From Sphingomonas aracearum (GTDB lineage: Bacteria > Pseudomonadota > Alphaproteobacteria > Sphingomonadales > Sphingomonadaceae): a DNA stretch of 64,000 nucleotides. The position numbers were made by a program, and so were the translations under genes. Under the pieces are notes generated by a model. It was not told the origin of the DNA. It saw nothing but the letters and a program-made list of their open reading frames with translations, and made no database searches. Numbering within the stretch: position 1 is the stretch's first letter; each line of letters starts with the position of its first letter. The stretch lies in assembly GCF_003345355.1 (NCBI RefSeq), contig NZ_QQNB01000002.1:1-64000 (forward strand), read 5' to 3'. This document shows, in pieces, positions 46,577-57,056 of this stretch.

Positions 46577-46578
46577 GC

Positions 46579-46974
46579 TCAGCCCGGATAGCGCTCAAAG
46601 GCCGGCAGGTCCGCGATCCGTTCCACCCAGCCCAGCCGCTCCGCCACCTGGATCTGCGCGCCGGGCGCGTGCTCCTCGGGCGAGTCCAGCGTTGCGCTCT
46701 GGATATCGACCAGCCCCGGCAGCACCGCTTCGTTGCGATAGAACAGGCCGGTGCCGCAGGTGCCGCAGAACTGCCGGAACACGCCCGGCGAGGATTCGAA
46801 GGTGGTCGGCGTGCCCGTGATGCTCACGCCCTGTTCGGGAAAGGCCAGCCAGGCGACCATCGGCGCGCCCGCGCTCGCCCGACAGTCGCCGCAATGGCAG
46901 ACCGCATGATGCTCCGGTGCGTCTGCCGCTTCGTACCGGACCGCCCCGCAGCGGCACCCTCCATTGATCGCCAT
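46579..46974 (-). CDS. GFA family protein (glutathione-dependent formaldehyde-activating type)
   Basis: A 131-residue zinc protein of the GFA/Mss4-like fold. The zinc-binding cysteines are in GGCRCGAVRYE, VCHCGDCRAS and the FCGTCGTGLF knuckle. Despite the name, most members are not formaldehyde-activating enzymes, so the reaction is unknown. The gene ends near a terminator-like hairpin that points the other way (46537-46572). It is divergent from the helicase (95-bp gap). Confidence 0.88.
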   Translation of the reverse strand: MAINGGCRCGAVRYEAADAPEHHAVCHCGDCRASAGAPMVAWLAFPEQGVSITGTPTTFESSPGVFRQFCGTCGTGLFYRNEAVLPGLVDIQSATLDSPEEHAPGAQIQVAERLGWVERIADLPAFERYPG

Positions 46975-47069
46975 CGCTCTTCTCCCGTTGCCCGTTTGTT
47001 CTCACAGCGGCCGCGGAAAGTCAAGCCCGAAGGTTGCTCTGCGGCGCGTCGTTCCCTACCTGTTCGGCG

Positions 47070-49394
47070 GTGAACGACCTTTCTCCGCCTGCCGCCGAAC
47101 CCGCCTATCTGCGCTCGCTCAACGCGCCCCAGCGCGACGCCGTGCTCACCACCGACGGCCCCGTGCTGGTTCTCGCCGGCGCCGGCACCGGAAAGACCGC
47201 GGCGCTCACCGCCAGGCTCGCGCATCTCCTGTGGACCCGCAAGGCCTACCCGTCCGAGATCCTGTCGGTCACCTTCACCAACAAGGCCGCGCGCGAGATG
47301 CGTGAGCGCGTGGGCCGGCTGGTCGGCGATGCGGTGGAAGGCATGCCGTGGCTCGGCACCTTTCACGCGATCGGGGCGAAGATGCTGCGGCGCCATGCCG
47401 AGCTGGTCGGACTTCAATCCAATTTCACCATCCTCGACACCGACGATCAGCTGCGCCTGCTGAAGCAGCTCATCCAGGCGGCCGATCTCGACGAAAAACG
47501 CTGGCCGGCGCGAAGCCTGGCGGGGCTGATCGATGGCTGGAAGAACAAGGGCCTGACCCCCGCCGACCTCGATGCCGGCGAGTCGGAGCTTTACGCCAAC
47601 GGCCGTGGCCAGCAGCTATATGCCGCCTATCAGGATCGGCTGCGCGCGCTGAACGCCTGCGACTTCGGCGATCTGTTGCTGCACATGCTGACCATCCTGA
47701 AGCGCGAGCGCGACGTGCTGGCCCAGTATCAGCAGCGCTTCCGCTACATCATGGTGGACGAGTATCAGGACACCAACAGCGTCCAGTATCTCTGGCTCCG
47801 CCTCCTGGCGCAGGAGCGCAAGAACATCTGCTGCGTCGGCGACGACGACCAGTCGATCTACTCCTGGCGCGGCGCTCAGGTGGAGAACATCCTGAAGTTC
47901 GAACGCGATTTCCCCGGCGCGAAGGTCATCCGGCTGGAACAGAACTACCGCTCCACCCCGCATATCCTTGGCGCGGCCTCCGGCGTGATCGCCAACAATT
48001 CGGGCCGCCTCGGCAAGGAATTGTGGACCGAGCTCGACGCGGGCGAGAAGGTGAAGGTGCTCGGCGTCTGGGACGGGCCGGAGGAGGCCCGCCGGGTCGG
48101 CGACGAGATCGAGGCGTGCCAGCGCGCGGGCAAGTCGCTGGACGAAATCGCCATCCTCGTCCGGGCACAGCACCAGACGCGCGAGTTCGAAGACCGCTTC
48201 ATCGCGATCGGCCTCGCCTACCGCATCGTCGGGGGCTTTCGCTTCTACGAGCGGCAGGAGATCCGCGACGCCCTCGCCTATCTGCGCGTGGTCGCGCAGC
48301 CCGCGGACGACCTCGCTTTCGAGCGCATCGTCAACACGCCGAAGCGCGGTCTGGGCGACAAGGCGCTGGCCAAGGTCCACCAGCTCGCCCGGCGCGAGGG
48401 CATCCCGCTTGCCACGGCCGCCGCCCGCATCCTCGACACCGACGAGCTCACGCCCCAGGCACGCCGGGCGCTTGGCAGCCTGGTCGGCGACATGGCCCGC
48501 TGGCGCAGCATGGCGGGCGAGCTGCAGCATCCGGATCTCACCCGCCAGGTGCTGGACGAAAGCGGCTACACTGCCATGTGGCAGGCCGAAAAGTCGGCGG
48601 AAGCCGCAGGCCGGCTCGAGAACCTGAACGAACTCGTCCGGGCCATGGAGGAATACGAGTCGCTCGGCGCCTTTCTCGAACATGTCAGCCTCGTCATGGA
48701 CAACGAGAATGCGGCGGACGAGCCCAAGGTCACCATCATGACCATCCATGCCGCCAAGGGACTGGAATTCGACACCGTGTTCCTGGCGGGATGGGAGGAA
48801 GGCCTCTTCCCGTCGCAGCGGGCGCTGGACGAAGGCGGGCTCGCCAGCCTCGAGGAAGAGCGCAGGCTCGCTTATGTCGCGATCACGCGCGCCCGCCGCC
48901 GCGCGGTGATCCTCCATGCGGCCAACCGGCGCATCTACGGGCAATGGACGTCGTCCATCCCTTCGCGCTTCGTGGCGGAGCTGCCCGGCCATCATGTGGA
49001 AACGGAGACGACCATGAGCGGCGGCGAGTCGCTGTGGCGGGCGAACTGGTCGGAACGCGCCGATCCCTTTGCCGATGTCGGCCGCGGCACCGGTCGAGGG
49101 CCGGGCTGGCAACGCGCGGCCGGCACGCTGGGCGCTACCTCCACGGGCACCCGGCCCGGGGGTGAATGGACCAGCCGCACCTTCACCCGCGAGCCGCAGC
49201 GTGTGGTTGAATCCCGCGCGTCCGCCGTCAGCATCGGCAACAAGGGCCGCGGCGATCTCAGCGTCGGGCAGCGCGTGTTCCACCAGAAGTTCGGGTACGG
49301 CGACATCGCGCAGATCGAGGGCAACAAGCTGGAGATCGATTTCGAGCAGGCCGGCCGCAAGCGCGTGATGGACAGCTTCGTCACCGCAGCCTGA
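47070..49394 (+). CDS. uvrD: UvrD/PcrA-type ATP-dependent DNA helicase
   Basis: A 774-residue superfamily 1A 3'-5' helicase for repair and replication fork processing. Walker A GAGTGKT is at 37-43 and Walker B DEYQ at 230-233; later motifs include GDDDQSIYSWRGA, EQNYRS, TIHAAKGLEF and VAITRARRR. The C-terminal Tudor-like segment VFHQKFGYGDIAQIEG is the PcrA/UvrD RNA-polymerase-binding region. GTG 47070 starts at the conserved N-terminus with a poor ribosome-binding site; a TTG at 47034 is also in frame. A recA/lexA-type operator was not seen. Confidence 0.94.
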   Translation: MNDLSPPAAEPAYLRSLNAPQRDAVLTTDGPVLVLAGAGTGKTAALTARLAHLLWTRKAYPSEILSVTFTNKAAREMRERVGRLVGDAVEGMPWLGTFHAIGAKMLRRHAELVGLQSNFTILDTDDQLRLLKQLIQAADLDEKRWPARSLAGLIDGWKNKGLTPADLDAGESELYANGRGQQLYAAYQDRLRALNACDFGDLLLHMLTILKRERDVLAQYQQRFRYIMVDEYQDTNSVQYLWLRLLAQERKNICCVGDDDQSIYSWRGAQVENILKFERDFPGAKVIRLEQNYRSTPHILGAASGVIANNSGRLGKELWTELDAGEKVKVLGVWDGPEEARRVGDEIEACQRAGKSLDEIAILVRAQHQTREFEDRFIAIGLAYRIVGGFRFYERQEIRDALAYLRVVAQPADDLAFERIVNTPKRGLGDKALAKVHQLARREGIPLATAAARILDTDELTPQARRALGSLVGDMARWRSMAGELQHPDLTRQVLDESGYTAMWQAEKSAEAAGRLENLNELVRAMEEYESLGAFLEHVSLVMDNENAADEPKVTIMTIHAAKGLEFDTVFLAGWEEGLFPSQRALDEGGLASLEEERRLAYVAITRARRRAVILHAANRRIYGQWTSSIPSRFVAELPGHHVETETTMSGGESLWRANWSERADPFADVGRGTGRGPGWQRAAGTLGATSTGTRPGGEWTSRTFTREPQRVVESRASAVSIGNKGRGDLSVGQRVFHQKFGYGDIAQIEGNKLEIDFEQAGRKRVMDSFVTAA

Positions 49395-49451
49395 CGGCGC
49401 GATCCTGCCTCCTTTTCTCGGTTTCGTGCATTCTGGCGAGAGGAGGCCGAC

Positions 49452-49943
49452 ATGTCCGAGACAGCGCAGAAGACGGATCCCGAACTCTGGGAAAAGGTGA
49501 AGCACGAGATCACCGCCGGCGCCAAGGGCGGCAAGCGCGGGCAATGGTCTGCGCGCAAGGCGCAAATGGCCGTTGCGGAATATCAGAAGCGCGGCGGCGG
49601 CTATGTCGGCGGCAAGGACGAGGACAACTCGCTGCACCAGTGGACGGAGGAGGATTGGGGAACGAAGTCGGGCGAGGAGAGCGGCAAGACGGGCGAGCGC
49701 TACCTCCCCAAACAGGCCCGGGAGGCGCTGAGCGACGCGGAATACCGCCGGACCACGGCCAAGAAGCGAGCCGACACGAAGAAGGGCAAACAGCACTCCG
49801 CCCAGCCGCATGACGTGGCCCAGAAGACCGCGCCCTTTCGCGATCACCGCACGCGCGCCGAGCTCTATCAGGCGGCGATCAAGCGGGACATTCCCGGCCG
49901 TTCCAGGATGAACAAGGAACAGCTTCTCGCCGCGCTACACTGA
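49452..49943 (+). CDS. DUF5872 domain protein
   Basis: A 163-residue, highly charged protein. The N-terminal KHEITAGAKGGKRGQWSARK element is the DUF5872 hallmark, and the middle (GGGYVGGKDEDNSLHQWTEEDWGTKSG) is well conserved in bacterial homologues. The C-terminal 35 residues (TRAELYQAAIKRDIPGRSRMNKEQLLAAL) form a Rho-N/SAP-like helix-turn-helix that often binds nucleic acid. Together this suggests a small DNA-associated protein. GAGGAGG lies a few bases before the ATG. It overlaps the convergent DoxX-like gene by 9 bp. Confidence 0.78.
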   Translation: MSETAQKTDPELWEKVKHEITAGAKGGKRGQWSARKAQMAVAEYQKRGGGYVGGKDEDNSLHQWTEEDWGTKSGEESGKTGERYLPKQAREALSDAEYRRTTAKKRADTKKGKQHSAQPHDVAQKTAPFRDHRTRAELYQAAIKRDIPGRSRMNKEQLLAALH

Positions 49944-50342
49944 TCGGCGACGCGGCCAGGCACCGCCTGCCCACAATGCCCACCAGACGATCGCCGGCTG
50001 CAGCAGCAGGCGGGGACCATGGTACCAGATCGGAAGTCCGGTGCCGGTCCCGAGGTCGCGGATCGCATGCTGCACATTGGCGGGGAACACGCACACGGCA
50101 TAGGCGGCGAGGCCCCACGCCGCCGCCACGCGCCAGCGACGCGTCGCCAGGCCGACCACGCCCGCCAGCTCGCACAGTCCCGTCACCAGCACGACCAGAT
50201 GCGGGGTCGGCACCCAGTGCGGCATGATCGACACCATCGCCGGCGCGACGAGGAGATGGGCGATCCCGGCAATCGCGTAAAAGCCCATCAACAGCCAGCG
50301 AGCGATCCGCCGACCGCGCGTTTCCCTCACCGCGAAGGCCAT
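49935..50342 (-). CDS. DoxX-like small membrane protein
   Basis: A 135-residue protein with four predicted transmembrane helices (about 15-32, 45-62, 68-85 and 105-125), the DoxX/DoxD fold. The segments ARWLLMGFYAIAGIAHLL, GLCELAGVVGLA and VCVFPANVQHAI fit the subfamily that has an HxN-type motif on helix 3 to 4. The physiological role is unknown in most cases. Its end overlaps the DUF5872 gene convergently. Confidence 0.82.
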   Translation of the reverse strand: MAFAVRETRGRRIARWLLMGFYAIAGIAHLLVAPAMVSIMPHWVPTPHLVVLVTGLCELAGVVGLATRRWRVAAAWGLAAYAVCVFPANVQHAIRDLGTGTGLPIWYHGPRLLLQPAIVWWALWAGGAWPRRRSV

Positions 50343-50400
50343 GCGGCGACGATGTTAGGCCTCTGCGAAGGTCGCCCCGATCTCTTGCTCCGGGAAAACG

Positions 50401-50757
50401 TCAGCCTTCGATCGCCATCAGCGTGACGCCGGAATACCGCTCGGCATCCGCCTCGAACAGCGGGCTGCGCTGGAAGGCGCGCGGCGTGAGCCGGACGGCC
50501 GACAACCCCGCCAGCTTGAACGTGGCGATCTTCGGCTCGCGCGGCGGCTTGCCCTCGCGCGCGATCGGCTCCGCGTCCATGAACAGTTCGTCATGCTTGG
50601 TGTACAGGATGTGCGGCGCCAGCGTCATCTCCACCCGATTGTAGGTGGCGGAAAGGCACATCTTGCGGACGATCGCTTCGAAGATGATCGGCGTGCAGGC
50701 GGGTGCCGCCGGGGCCGCCGCCACGGCGGGGCGCTTCAGGGTCAGAGTTCCGGACAT
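50401..50757 (-). CDS. Small stand-alone WYL-like protein, function unknown
   Basis: A 118-residue protein. After an Ala/Pro-rich leader, the segments IIFEAIVRKMCLSATYN, MTLAPHILYTKHDELFMDA and IATFKLAGLSAVRLTP have the order of a WYL (ligand-sensing) domain: a first beta strand, a strand pair and a final basic segment. There is no helix-turn-helix, so if WYL it would be a free sensor. The ATG 50757 was chosen because only from here is the sequence protein-like. It is divergent from the MFS gene (177-bp gap with no clear operator). Confidence 0.5.
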   Translation of the reverse strand: MSGTLTLKRPAVAAAPAAPACTPIIFEAIVRKMCLSATYNRVEMTLAPHILYTKHDELFMDAEPIAREGKPPREPKIATFKLAGLSAVRLTPRAFQRSPLFEADAERYSGVTLMAIEG

Positions 50758-50934
50758 AAGGGCACCATACCCTCTCTCGCTGCGATGCAGCAAGAACCTT
50801 TGGGCTTTCCGTCTGTTCCCCGCTGGGCCTACAAACATCGCCATGCCGCATTCTCTCCCGTCCGAACCGGTCCGCCAGCCTCGACTTGGGCGAGCGTCGT
50901 TCGGCGCCCGGCCCGGCGGCGAGGGTTCCTGCGC

Positions 50935-52332
50935 ATGAGCGATGGATTGCCGCTGCCTCGCCGTTACCCCGCGATCGCCGCGATCTCGGCGGGTTCCGCC
51001 CTGGTCATCATCGACGGCGGCATCGCCAACGTCGCCCTGCCCACCATCGCGCGGGATCTTCACGCAACCAGTTCGGAAGTGGTGGCGATCGTCACCGTCT
51101 ACCAGCTTTTCCTGGTCATGCTCCTCCTGCCCTTTTCAGGACTGGGAGAGCGCATCGGCCTGAAGCGGATGTATCAGCTCGGCCAGCTGGTCTTCACCGT
51201 TTCCACGCTGCTGTGCTTCTTCGCCCATTCGCTCGCCTTCCTGCTGATCGTGCGCGCCTGCCAGGCAGTGGGCGCGGCCGCGGCGCTCAGCGTGTCCTCG
51301 GCGCTGCTGCGCCAGATCTATCCGGCAAAGCAGCTCGGCCGCGGGCTGGGTATCAACTCCGTTGTGGTGGCAAGCTCCGCGGCGGCGGCGCCGACCTTGG
51401 GCGGGCTGGTGCTGGCGGTCGCGCCCTGGCCCTGGGTGTTCGCCAGCGCCGTGCCCTTTGCGGTGATAAGCCTTCTCCTCGGCCGCGCTCTTCCGGCGCC
51501 GCAACCGCGAGAGCAGCCCTTCGACGTGCTGGGCGCGGCGATGTGCGCGGCGATGTTCGGGCTCATCATCGGCGGCGCGGAAACGGGCGTTCATGGCAGC
51601 AGCCCCGTTGTCTCCGCCGCGATCGTCCTCGCCGGCATCGCGCTGGGCGTCGCCTTTGTGCGCCGGGAGCTGGTCGACCCCGCGCCGATCCTGCCGGTGG
51701 ACCTGCTTGGCCGGCCCGTGCTGGCGCTGTCCGTCATCGGCGCCTTTACCGCCTTTATCGCCTCGCAGACGCTGCTCGTGTCCACCCCCTTCCGGCTCAC
51801 GCACGAGTTCGGCTGGACAGCCACGGCGGTGGGCGCCGCCATCGCGCCCTGGCCGCTGACGAACATGCTGGTGGCGCCGCTCTCCGGCTTCCTTTCCGAC
51901 CGGATTCCCGCCGGGTTGCTCGGCGGCATCGGCATGGCCATCTCCATCACCGCGCTGACCCTGCTCGCCACCCTTCCGCCGGACGCGGGCTACTGGGACG
52001 TGGCGTGGCGGATGGCGCTCTGCGGATCGGGCTTCGGGACATTCCTGCCCCCCAATGCGCGGCTCATCATCGGCTCTGCTCCACGAGAGCGCGCGGCGGC
52101 GGCGGGCGGTCTCGTCGCGACGGTGCGCCTGGTGGGCCAGACCACCGGCGCGACCCTCGTCGCCGTCCTCCTGGCGCTGGGCCTCGGCGCGGGCGCTACG
52201 CCGCCGCTGGTCGCCGCCGGGATGGCGCTGATCGCCGGATTGTGCAGCCTTGCACGGCTGCGCCCGTCCATCCGCAACCCCGCGCCTGCAGAAGTGCAGG
52301 ATGAGGTGCCGACCCTCAAACAGTCGCGATAG
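50935..52332 (+). CDS. MFS exporter, EmrB/QacA-like
   Basis: A 465-residue protein with about fourteen transmembrane helices. The DHA2-type motif D1 is ALVIIDGGIANVALPTIARD, motif A is GLGERIGLKRMYQLGQ and motif C is GINSVVVASSAAAAPTLGG. Members pump drugs or other compounds out using the proton gradient; the substrate cannot be read from the sequence. ATG 50935 begins the conserved region. It lies 60 bp ahead of the alpha/beta hydrolase, which has its own stress promoter. Confidence 0.86.
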   Translation: MSDGLPLPRRYPAIAAISAGSALVIIDGGIANVALPTIARDLHATSSEVVAIVTVYQLFLVMLLLPFSGLGERIGLKRMYQLGQLVFTVSTLLCFFAHSLAFLLIVRACQAVGAAAALSVSSALLRQIYPAKQLGRGLGINSVVVASSAAAAPTLGGLVLAVAPWPWVFASAVPFAVISLLLGRALPAPQPREQPFDVLGAAMCAAMFGLIIGGAETGVHGSSPVVSAAIVLAGIALGVAFVRRELVDPAPILPVDLLGRPVLALSVIGAFTAFIASQTLLVSTPFRLTHEFGWTATAVGAAIAPWPLTNMLVAPLSGFLSDRIPAGLLGGIGMAISITALTLLATLPPDAGYWDVAWRMALCGSGFGTFLPPNARLIIGSAPRERAAAAGGLVATVRLVGQTTGATLVAVLLALGLGAGATPPLVAAGMALIAGLCSLARLRPSIRNPAPAEVQDEVPTLKQSR

Positions 52333-52337
52333 GCGGC

Positions 52338-52362
52338 GGAACGGGGCGCGGGTGCACCCGTT
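52338..52362 (+). promoter_or_regulatory. EcfG-type general stress promoter (alpha/beta hydrolase gene)
   Basis: GGAAC (52338-52342), 16 bases, then CGTT (52359-52362), a perfect match to the alphaproteobacterial EcfG consensus. Transcription would start about 25 bases before the ATG at 52393. It lies in the gap after the MFS gene. Confidence 0.72.
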
Positions 52363-52392
52363 GAATGATCTGCATCAAAGCGGAGAAACGCC

Positions 52393-53265
52393 ATGCCCTA
52401 CATCAAGACGCGCGACGGTACGGACCTGTACGTGAAGGATTGGGGCGAGGGCCGTCCCGTGGTCCTGATCCACGGCTGGCCGCTGTCCTCCGACAGCTGG
52501 GACAAGCAGGCCATGGCGCTGGCGAATGCCGGCTTCCGCGCGATTGCCTATGACCGGCGCGGCTTCGGGCGGTCCGGTCAGCCCTGGTCCGGCTACGACT
52601 ATGACACGCTCGCCGACGATCTGGCGGACGTGTTGCGCGAAACCGGCGCGACCTCCGATGCGACGCTCGTCGGCTTCTCCATGGGCGGCGGCGAGGTTGC
52701 CCGCTACATGAGCCGGCACAACGGCCAGGGCGTGATCGGTGCCGGCCTCATCTCGTCGGTCGTACCCTACATGCTGAAGACCGACGACAATCCCGATGGC
52801 GTGCCCGAAGCCAAGCTGCAGGAGATCGCCGCCGGCATCCAGAAGGATCGCCACGGCTTCTTCCCCAGCTTCTTCAAGGACTTCTTCGGCGTCGGCATGC
52901 TCTCCGCTCCGGTCACGTCCGATACCATCGACTGGGCGGTACAGGTGGCCAACATGGCCGGGCTGAAGCCGATCCTGGCCTGCGCGCAGAGCTTCGGCCA
53001 TACAGACTTCCGCGGCGATCTGGCCGCCTTCCGCGTCCCGACGCTGGTGGTCCATGGCACGTCGGACAACACCGTGCCGATCGACCCGACCGGCCGCGCG
53101 GCGGCAAAGGGCATCGCGCAGTCGCAGCTTGTGGAATATGACGGCGCGCCGCACGGCCTGACGGTGACCGAAAGCGACCGGTTCACGCGAGACCTGCTGA
53201 CCTTCCTTGGCGCGGCCCCCGGCGGCGTGTCGAGCGAACAGGAGGCTGCGCTGCTCCAGCCCTGA
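52393..53265 (+). CDS. Alpha/beta hydrolase, chloroperoxidase-like
   Basis: A 290-residue hydrolase that resembles cofactor-free haloperoxidases/esterases. The N-terminal strand-turn VVLIHGWPLSSDSWD holds the oxyanion motif, the nucleophile elbow GFSMGG gives Ser96, and HGTSDNTVPID with the final DGAPHGLT supply Asp and His. The physiological substrate is unknown. The upstream region carries a consensus EcfG promoter, so it is a likely general-stress gene. AGCGGAG lies before the start. Confidence 0.88.
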   Translation: MPYIKTRDGTDLYVKDWGEGRPVVLIHGWPLSSDSWDKQAMALANAGFRAIAYDRRGFGRSGQPWSGYDYDTLADDLADVLRETGATSDATLVGFSMGGGEVARYMSRHNGQGVIGAGLISSVVPYMLKTDDNPDGVPEAKLQEIAAGIQKDRHGFFPSFFKDFFGVGMLSAPVTSDTIDWAVQVANMAGLKPILACAQSFGHTDFRGDLAAFRVPTLVVHGTSDNTVPIDPTGRAAAKGIAQSQLVEYDGAPHGLTVTESDRFTRDLLTFLGAAPGGVSSEQEAALLQP

Positions 53266-53277
53266 TGGTCGCATCGC

Positions 53278-53296
53278 CCCGGAGCGACGTTCCGGG
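53278..53296. terminator. Hairpin between convergent hydrolase and ftsB genes
   Basis: Arms CCCGGA (53278-53283) and TCCGGG (53291-53296) around a seven-base loop lie in the 41-bp gap between the convergent hydrolase and ftsB genes. There is no strong T-run, so it is a weak candidate. Confidence 0.3.
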
Positions 53297-53306
53297 ACGA
53301 CCCTTC

Positions 53307-53621
53307 CTAGTTGCGGGGCACGATGATCTCGTCCGGGTGGACCACGTTGAGGTCCTTGCGGGTCAGCTCGTCCACCATGTCGGGATCGGCATGCTTGGGA
53401 TCGAGCAGCGCCACCCGGTTCTCCAGAATGGCCTGGCGCTTCTTCAGGGCCGCAAGCTCTGCCTCACGCCGGGCGAGCTGGCGCTGGATGTCGCCATAAG
53501 CGAGCGCGCCGTTCGGTCCGAACACGGCATAGCCGCCGAACACGGCGACAACGATCAACATCAGCGCCGGCGGACCCGCGCGGCGAAGGAGGACGGAGAC
53601 TTTGCCGGGGCGTTTGGCCAT
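53307..53621 (-). CDS. ftsB: Cell division protein FtsB (septum formation initiator)
   Basis: A 104-residue bitopic protein: a short basic N-terminus, one transmembrane helix (about 15-37) and a coiled coil (about 43-75, IQRQLARREAELAALKKRQ). This is the FtsB/DivIC layout; FtsB joins FtsL and FtsQ in the divisome. The ATG 53621 was chosen; the other candidate at 53629 is out of frame. It is 41 bp downstream of eno, a conserved eno-ftsB order in alphaproteobacteria. Confidence 0.9.
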   Translation of the reverse strand: MAKRPGKVSVLLRRAGPPALMLIVVAVFGGYAVFGPNGALAYGDIQRQLARREAELAALKKRQAILENRVALLDPKHADPDMVDELTRKDLNVVHPDEIIVPRN

Positions 53622-53662
53622 GTGGCCATTTTGCCCGCCCCGGCCAAAGCTAGCAAGCCTGA

Positions 53663-55626
<1,964 letters not shown>

Positions 55627-55634
<8 letters not shown>

Positions 55635-55977
55635 AGCCAGCATGCGCCCGGCGGAGGAAGAGAGCATCGGCACGCTTGTCCTGCGCCTGCGGGACGATGC
55701 GGTTGAATATGGCCGGGCGCAGATCGGCGTCTACAAGGCGGAGGTCTCTTCCCGCTCCGCTCCGGCGAAATCCGGAGCGATCTTCGGCGTGGCCGCGCTC
55801 GTGCTGGCCCTGTCGGCGCTGGTTGCGCTGTTGGTGGGCCTGATCTTCACGCTTGCGACCTTGATCGGGCCAGGCGGCGCCACCGCGGTCGTGGTGATCG
55901 TCACCCTGGCAATCGCCGGCCTGCTCGGATGGCTGGCCGCCCGGAAGTTCGCCGTGGCGTTTGGAGGCGGGCAATGA
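55627..55977 (+). CDS. YqjE-like phage-holin-family membrane protein
   Basis: A 116-residue protein with two transmembrane helices (about 45-68 and 74-98) after an acidic N-terminus with the segment LVLRLRDDAVEYGRAQIGVYKAEV. It belongs to the Phage_holin_3_6/YqjE family, which despite the name is widespread on bacterial chromosomes and not tied to prophages. The ATG 55627 lies inside the end of the previous gene (8-bp overlap); ATG 55642 is an alternative. It overlaps the DUF3618 gene as ATGA. Confidence 0.78.
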
Positions 55978-56225
55978 GCGCCCCGGAAGTGAAGGCAGCG
56001 CAGGCGCGGGCCGATCTGGCAAAGGCGCGGATGCAGCAGACCCTGGCCGAACTCCAGGAGCGGGCACGCCCGGCCAACGTGGCCGAGGACGTCAAGGAAG
56101 CGGCCGTGCGTAACAAGGTGCCGCTGGCCGGCGCCGCCGGAGCCCTGACCCTGTTCATGGCGCGGAAGCCGCTCGCTCGCGCATTGCGGCGGATCACTCG
56201 CCGCTCCCCCGATCAGCAGAAATAA
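55974..56225 (+). CDS. DUF3618 (YqjK-like) protein
   Basis: An 83-residue protein with an N-terminal helix (VKAAQARADLAKARMQQTLAELQ) and a C-terminal hydrophobic segment (about 43-60, PLAGAAGALTLFMA) plus an Arg-rich end. This is the DUF3618 pattern, which often occurs after the YqjD and YqjE genes. Its ATG overlaps the stop of the upstream gene and it ends 11 bp before the fourth gene of the operon. Confidence 0.78.
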   Translation: MSAPEVKAAQARADLAKARMQQTLAELQERARPANVAEDVKEAAVRNKVPLAGAAGALTLFMARKPLARALRRITRRSPDQQK

Positions 56226-56236
56226 GGAAACCAACC

Positions 56237-56701
56237 ATGGCGGACACGCAGAACACAGCAGCCAAGCCGAAGGGCGCAAGCCAGGCAGACGCGGCTTCCA
56301 AGAAGGACACGCTCGGCAGGGCGGTCACCGACGCACGGGAGCAGGCGAGCCTGGCGGCCCGGCGGACGGTGGAGGCGATCGAGGCCAATCCGCTGCCGGC
56401 CGTTGTCGGCGGCCTTGCCGTTGGCGTGATCGCCGGCGCCCTGCTCCCGCGCGCACAGCAGGAAAGGCAATTGCTCGCGCCGGTCGGGCGCAAGCTTGCC
56501 TCCACGACCAAGGACGCGGTTGCAGCCGCGAAGGACAGCGGCCGCGCCGAACTCGGTGCCTTAGGGCTTACCCGCGACAGCGCCAGCCAGCATGGCAGCC
56601 AGGTGGCGCAGAACGTGCTCCGCGCGGTGATCGCGGCAAGCACCGCAGCGCTCGCCGCCAGCAAGGCAGCCAATCCGCCCGCCGAGGGTTCCAAAGGCTG
56701 A
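56237..56701 (+). CDS. YqjD-related small membrane-associated protein
   Basis: A 154-residue Ala/Lys-rich helical protein. Residues 50-68 (PLPAVVGGLAVGVIAGALL) form a short glycine-rich hydrophobic helix, as in the DUF883 C-terminus, followed by another long helical part with Ala/Ser repeats. No family was recognised with confidence. It is the last gene of the operon, 11 bp after the DUF3618 gene, and has the same N-terminal MADT- as the first gene, which suggests a distant duplication. Confidence 0.55.
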   Translation: MADTQNTAAKPKGASQADAASKKDTLGRAVTDAREQASLAARRTVEAIEANPLPAVVGGLAVGVIAGALLPRAQQERQLLAPVGRKLASTTKDAVAAAKDSGRAELGALGLTRDSASQHGSQVAQNVLRAVIAASTAALAASKAANPPAEGSKG

Positions 56702-56749
56702 CCGTCGCCGCTAGGGAGGGGGAGAACCCCCTCCCCAGCGGAAACCGAT

Positions 56750-56986
56750 ATGAGCAAGCTGCATCTCGTCTTTGGCGGTCGCGTGAAGGACCCGCGCACC
56801 CTCGACTTCGCCGACCCTTCGAACCTCGAGATCGTCGGCGTCTTCCCCGATTATGCCAGCGCCGAGCGCGCCTGGCGCGCGGCCGCGCAGCGCACGGTGG
56901 ACGATGCGGAGATGAAGTTCGTGGTGGTGCACCTGCACCGGCTGCTCGAGCCGAACCTGCTGACCTCTCCGGAAGTCCAGGCCTAA
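56750..56986 (+). CDS. DUF4170 domain protein
   Basis: A 78-residue protein that begins SKLHLVFGGRVKDPRTLDF and continues with VGVFPDYASAERAWRAAAQRTVDDAEMKFVVVHLHRL. This is the DUF4170 family, small proteins found in alphaproteobacteria with no known function. It lies 48 bp after the YqjD-like operon and 70 bp before the convergent rhomboid. Confidence 0.86.
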   Translation: MSKLHLVFGGRVKDPRTLDFADPSNLEIVGVFPDYASAERAWRAAAQRTVDDAEMKFVVVHLHRLLEPNLLTSPEVQA

Positions 56987-57056
56987 CCGGGCTCGGTCGA
57001 TCGGCTCGCGGCGCGGGCCGATCGGAACCGCGTGTGCACGGGCTATCGCAGGGCCG

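Noticed and set aside
47616..49847. 743-codon open frame antisense to uvrD
   Set aside because: Overlaps a complete helicase with all motifs on the plus strand; nothing conserved in the antisense product.
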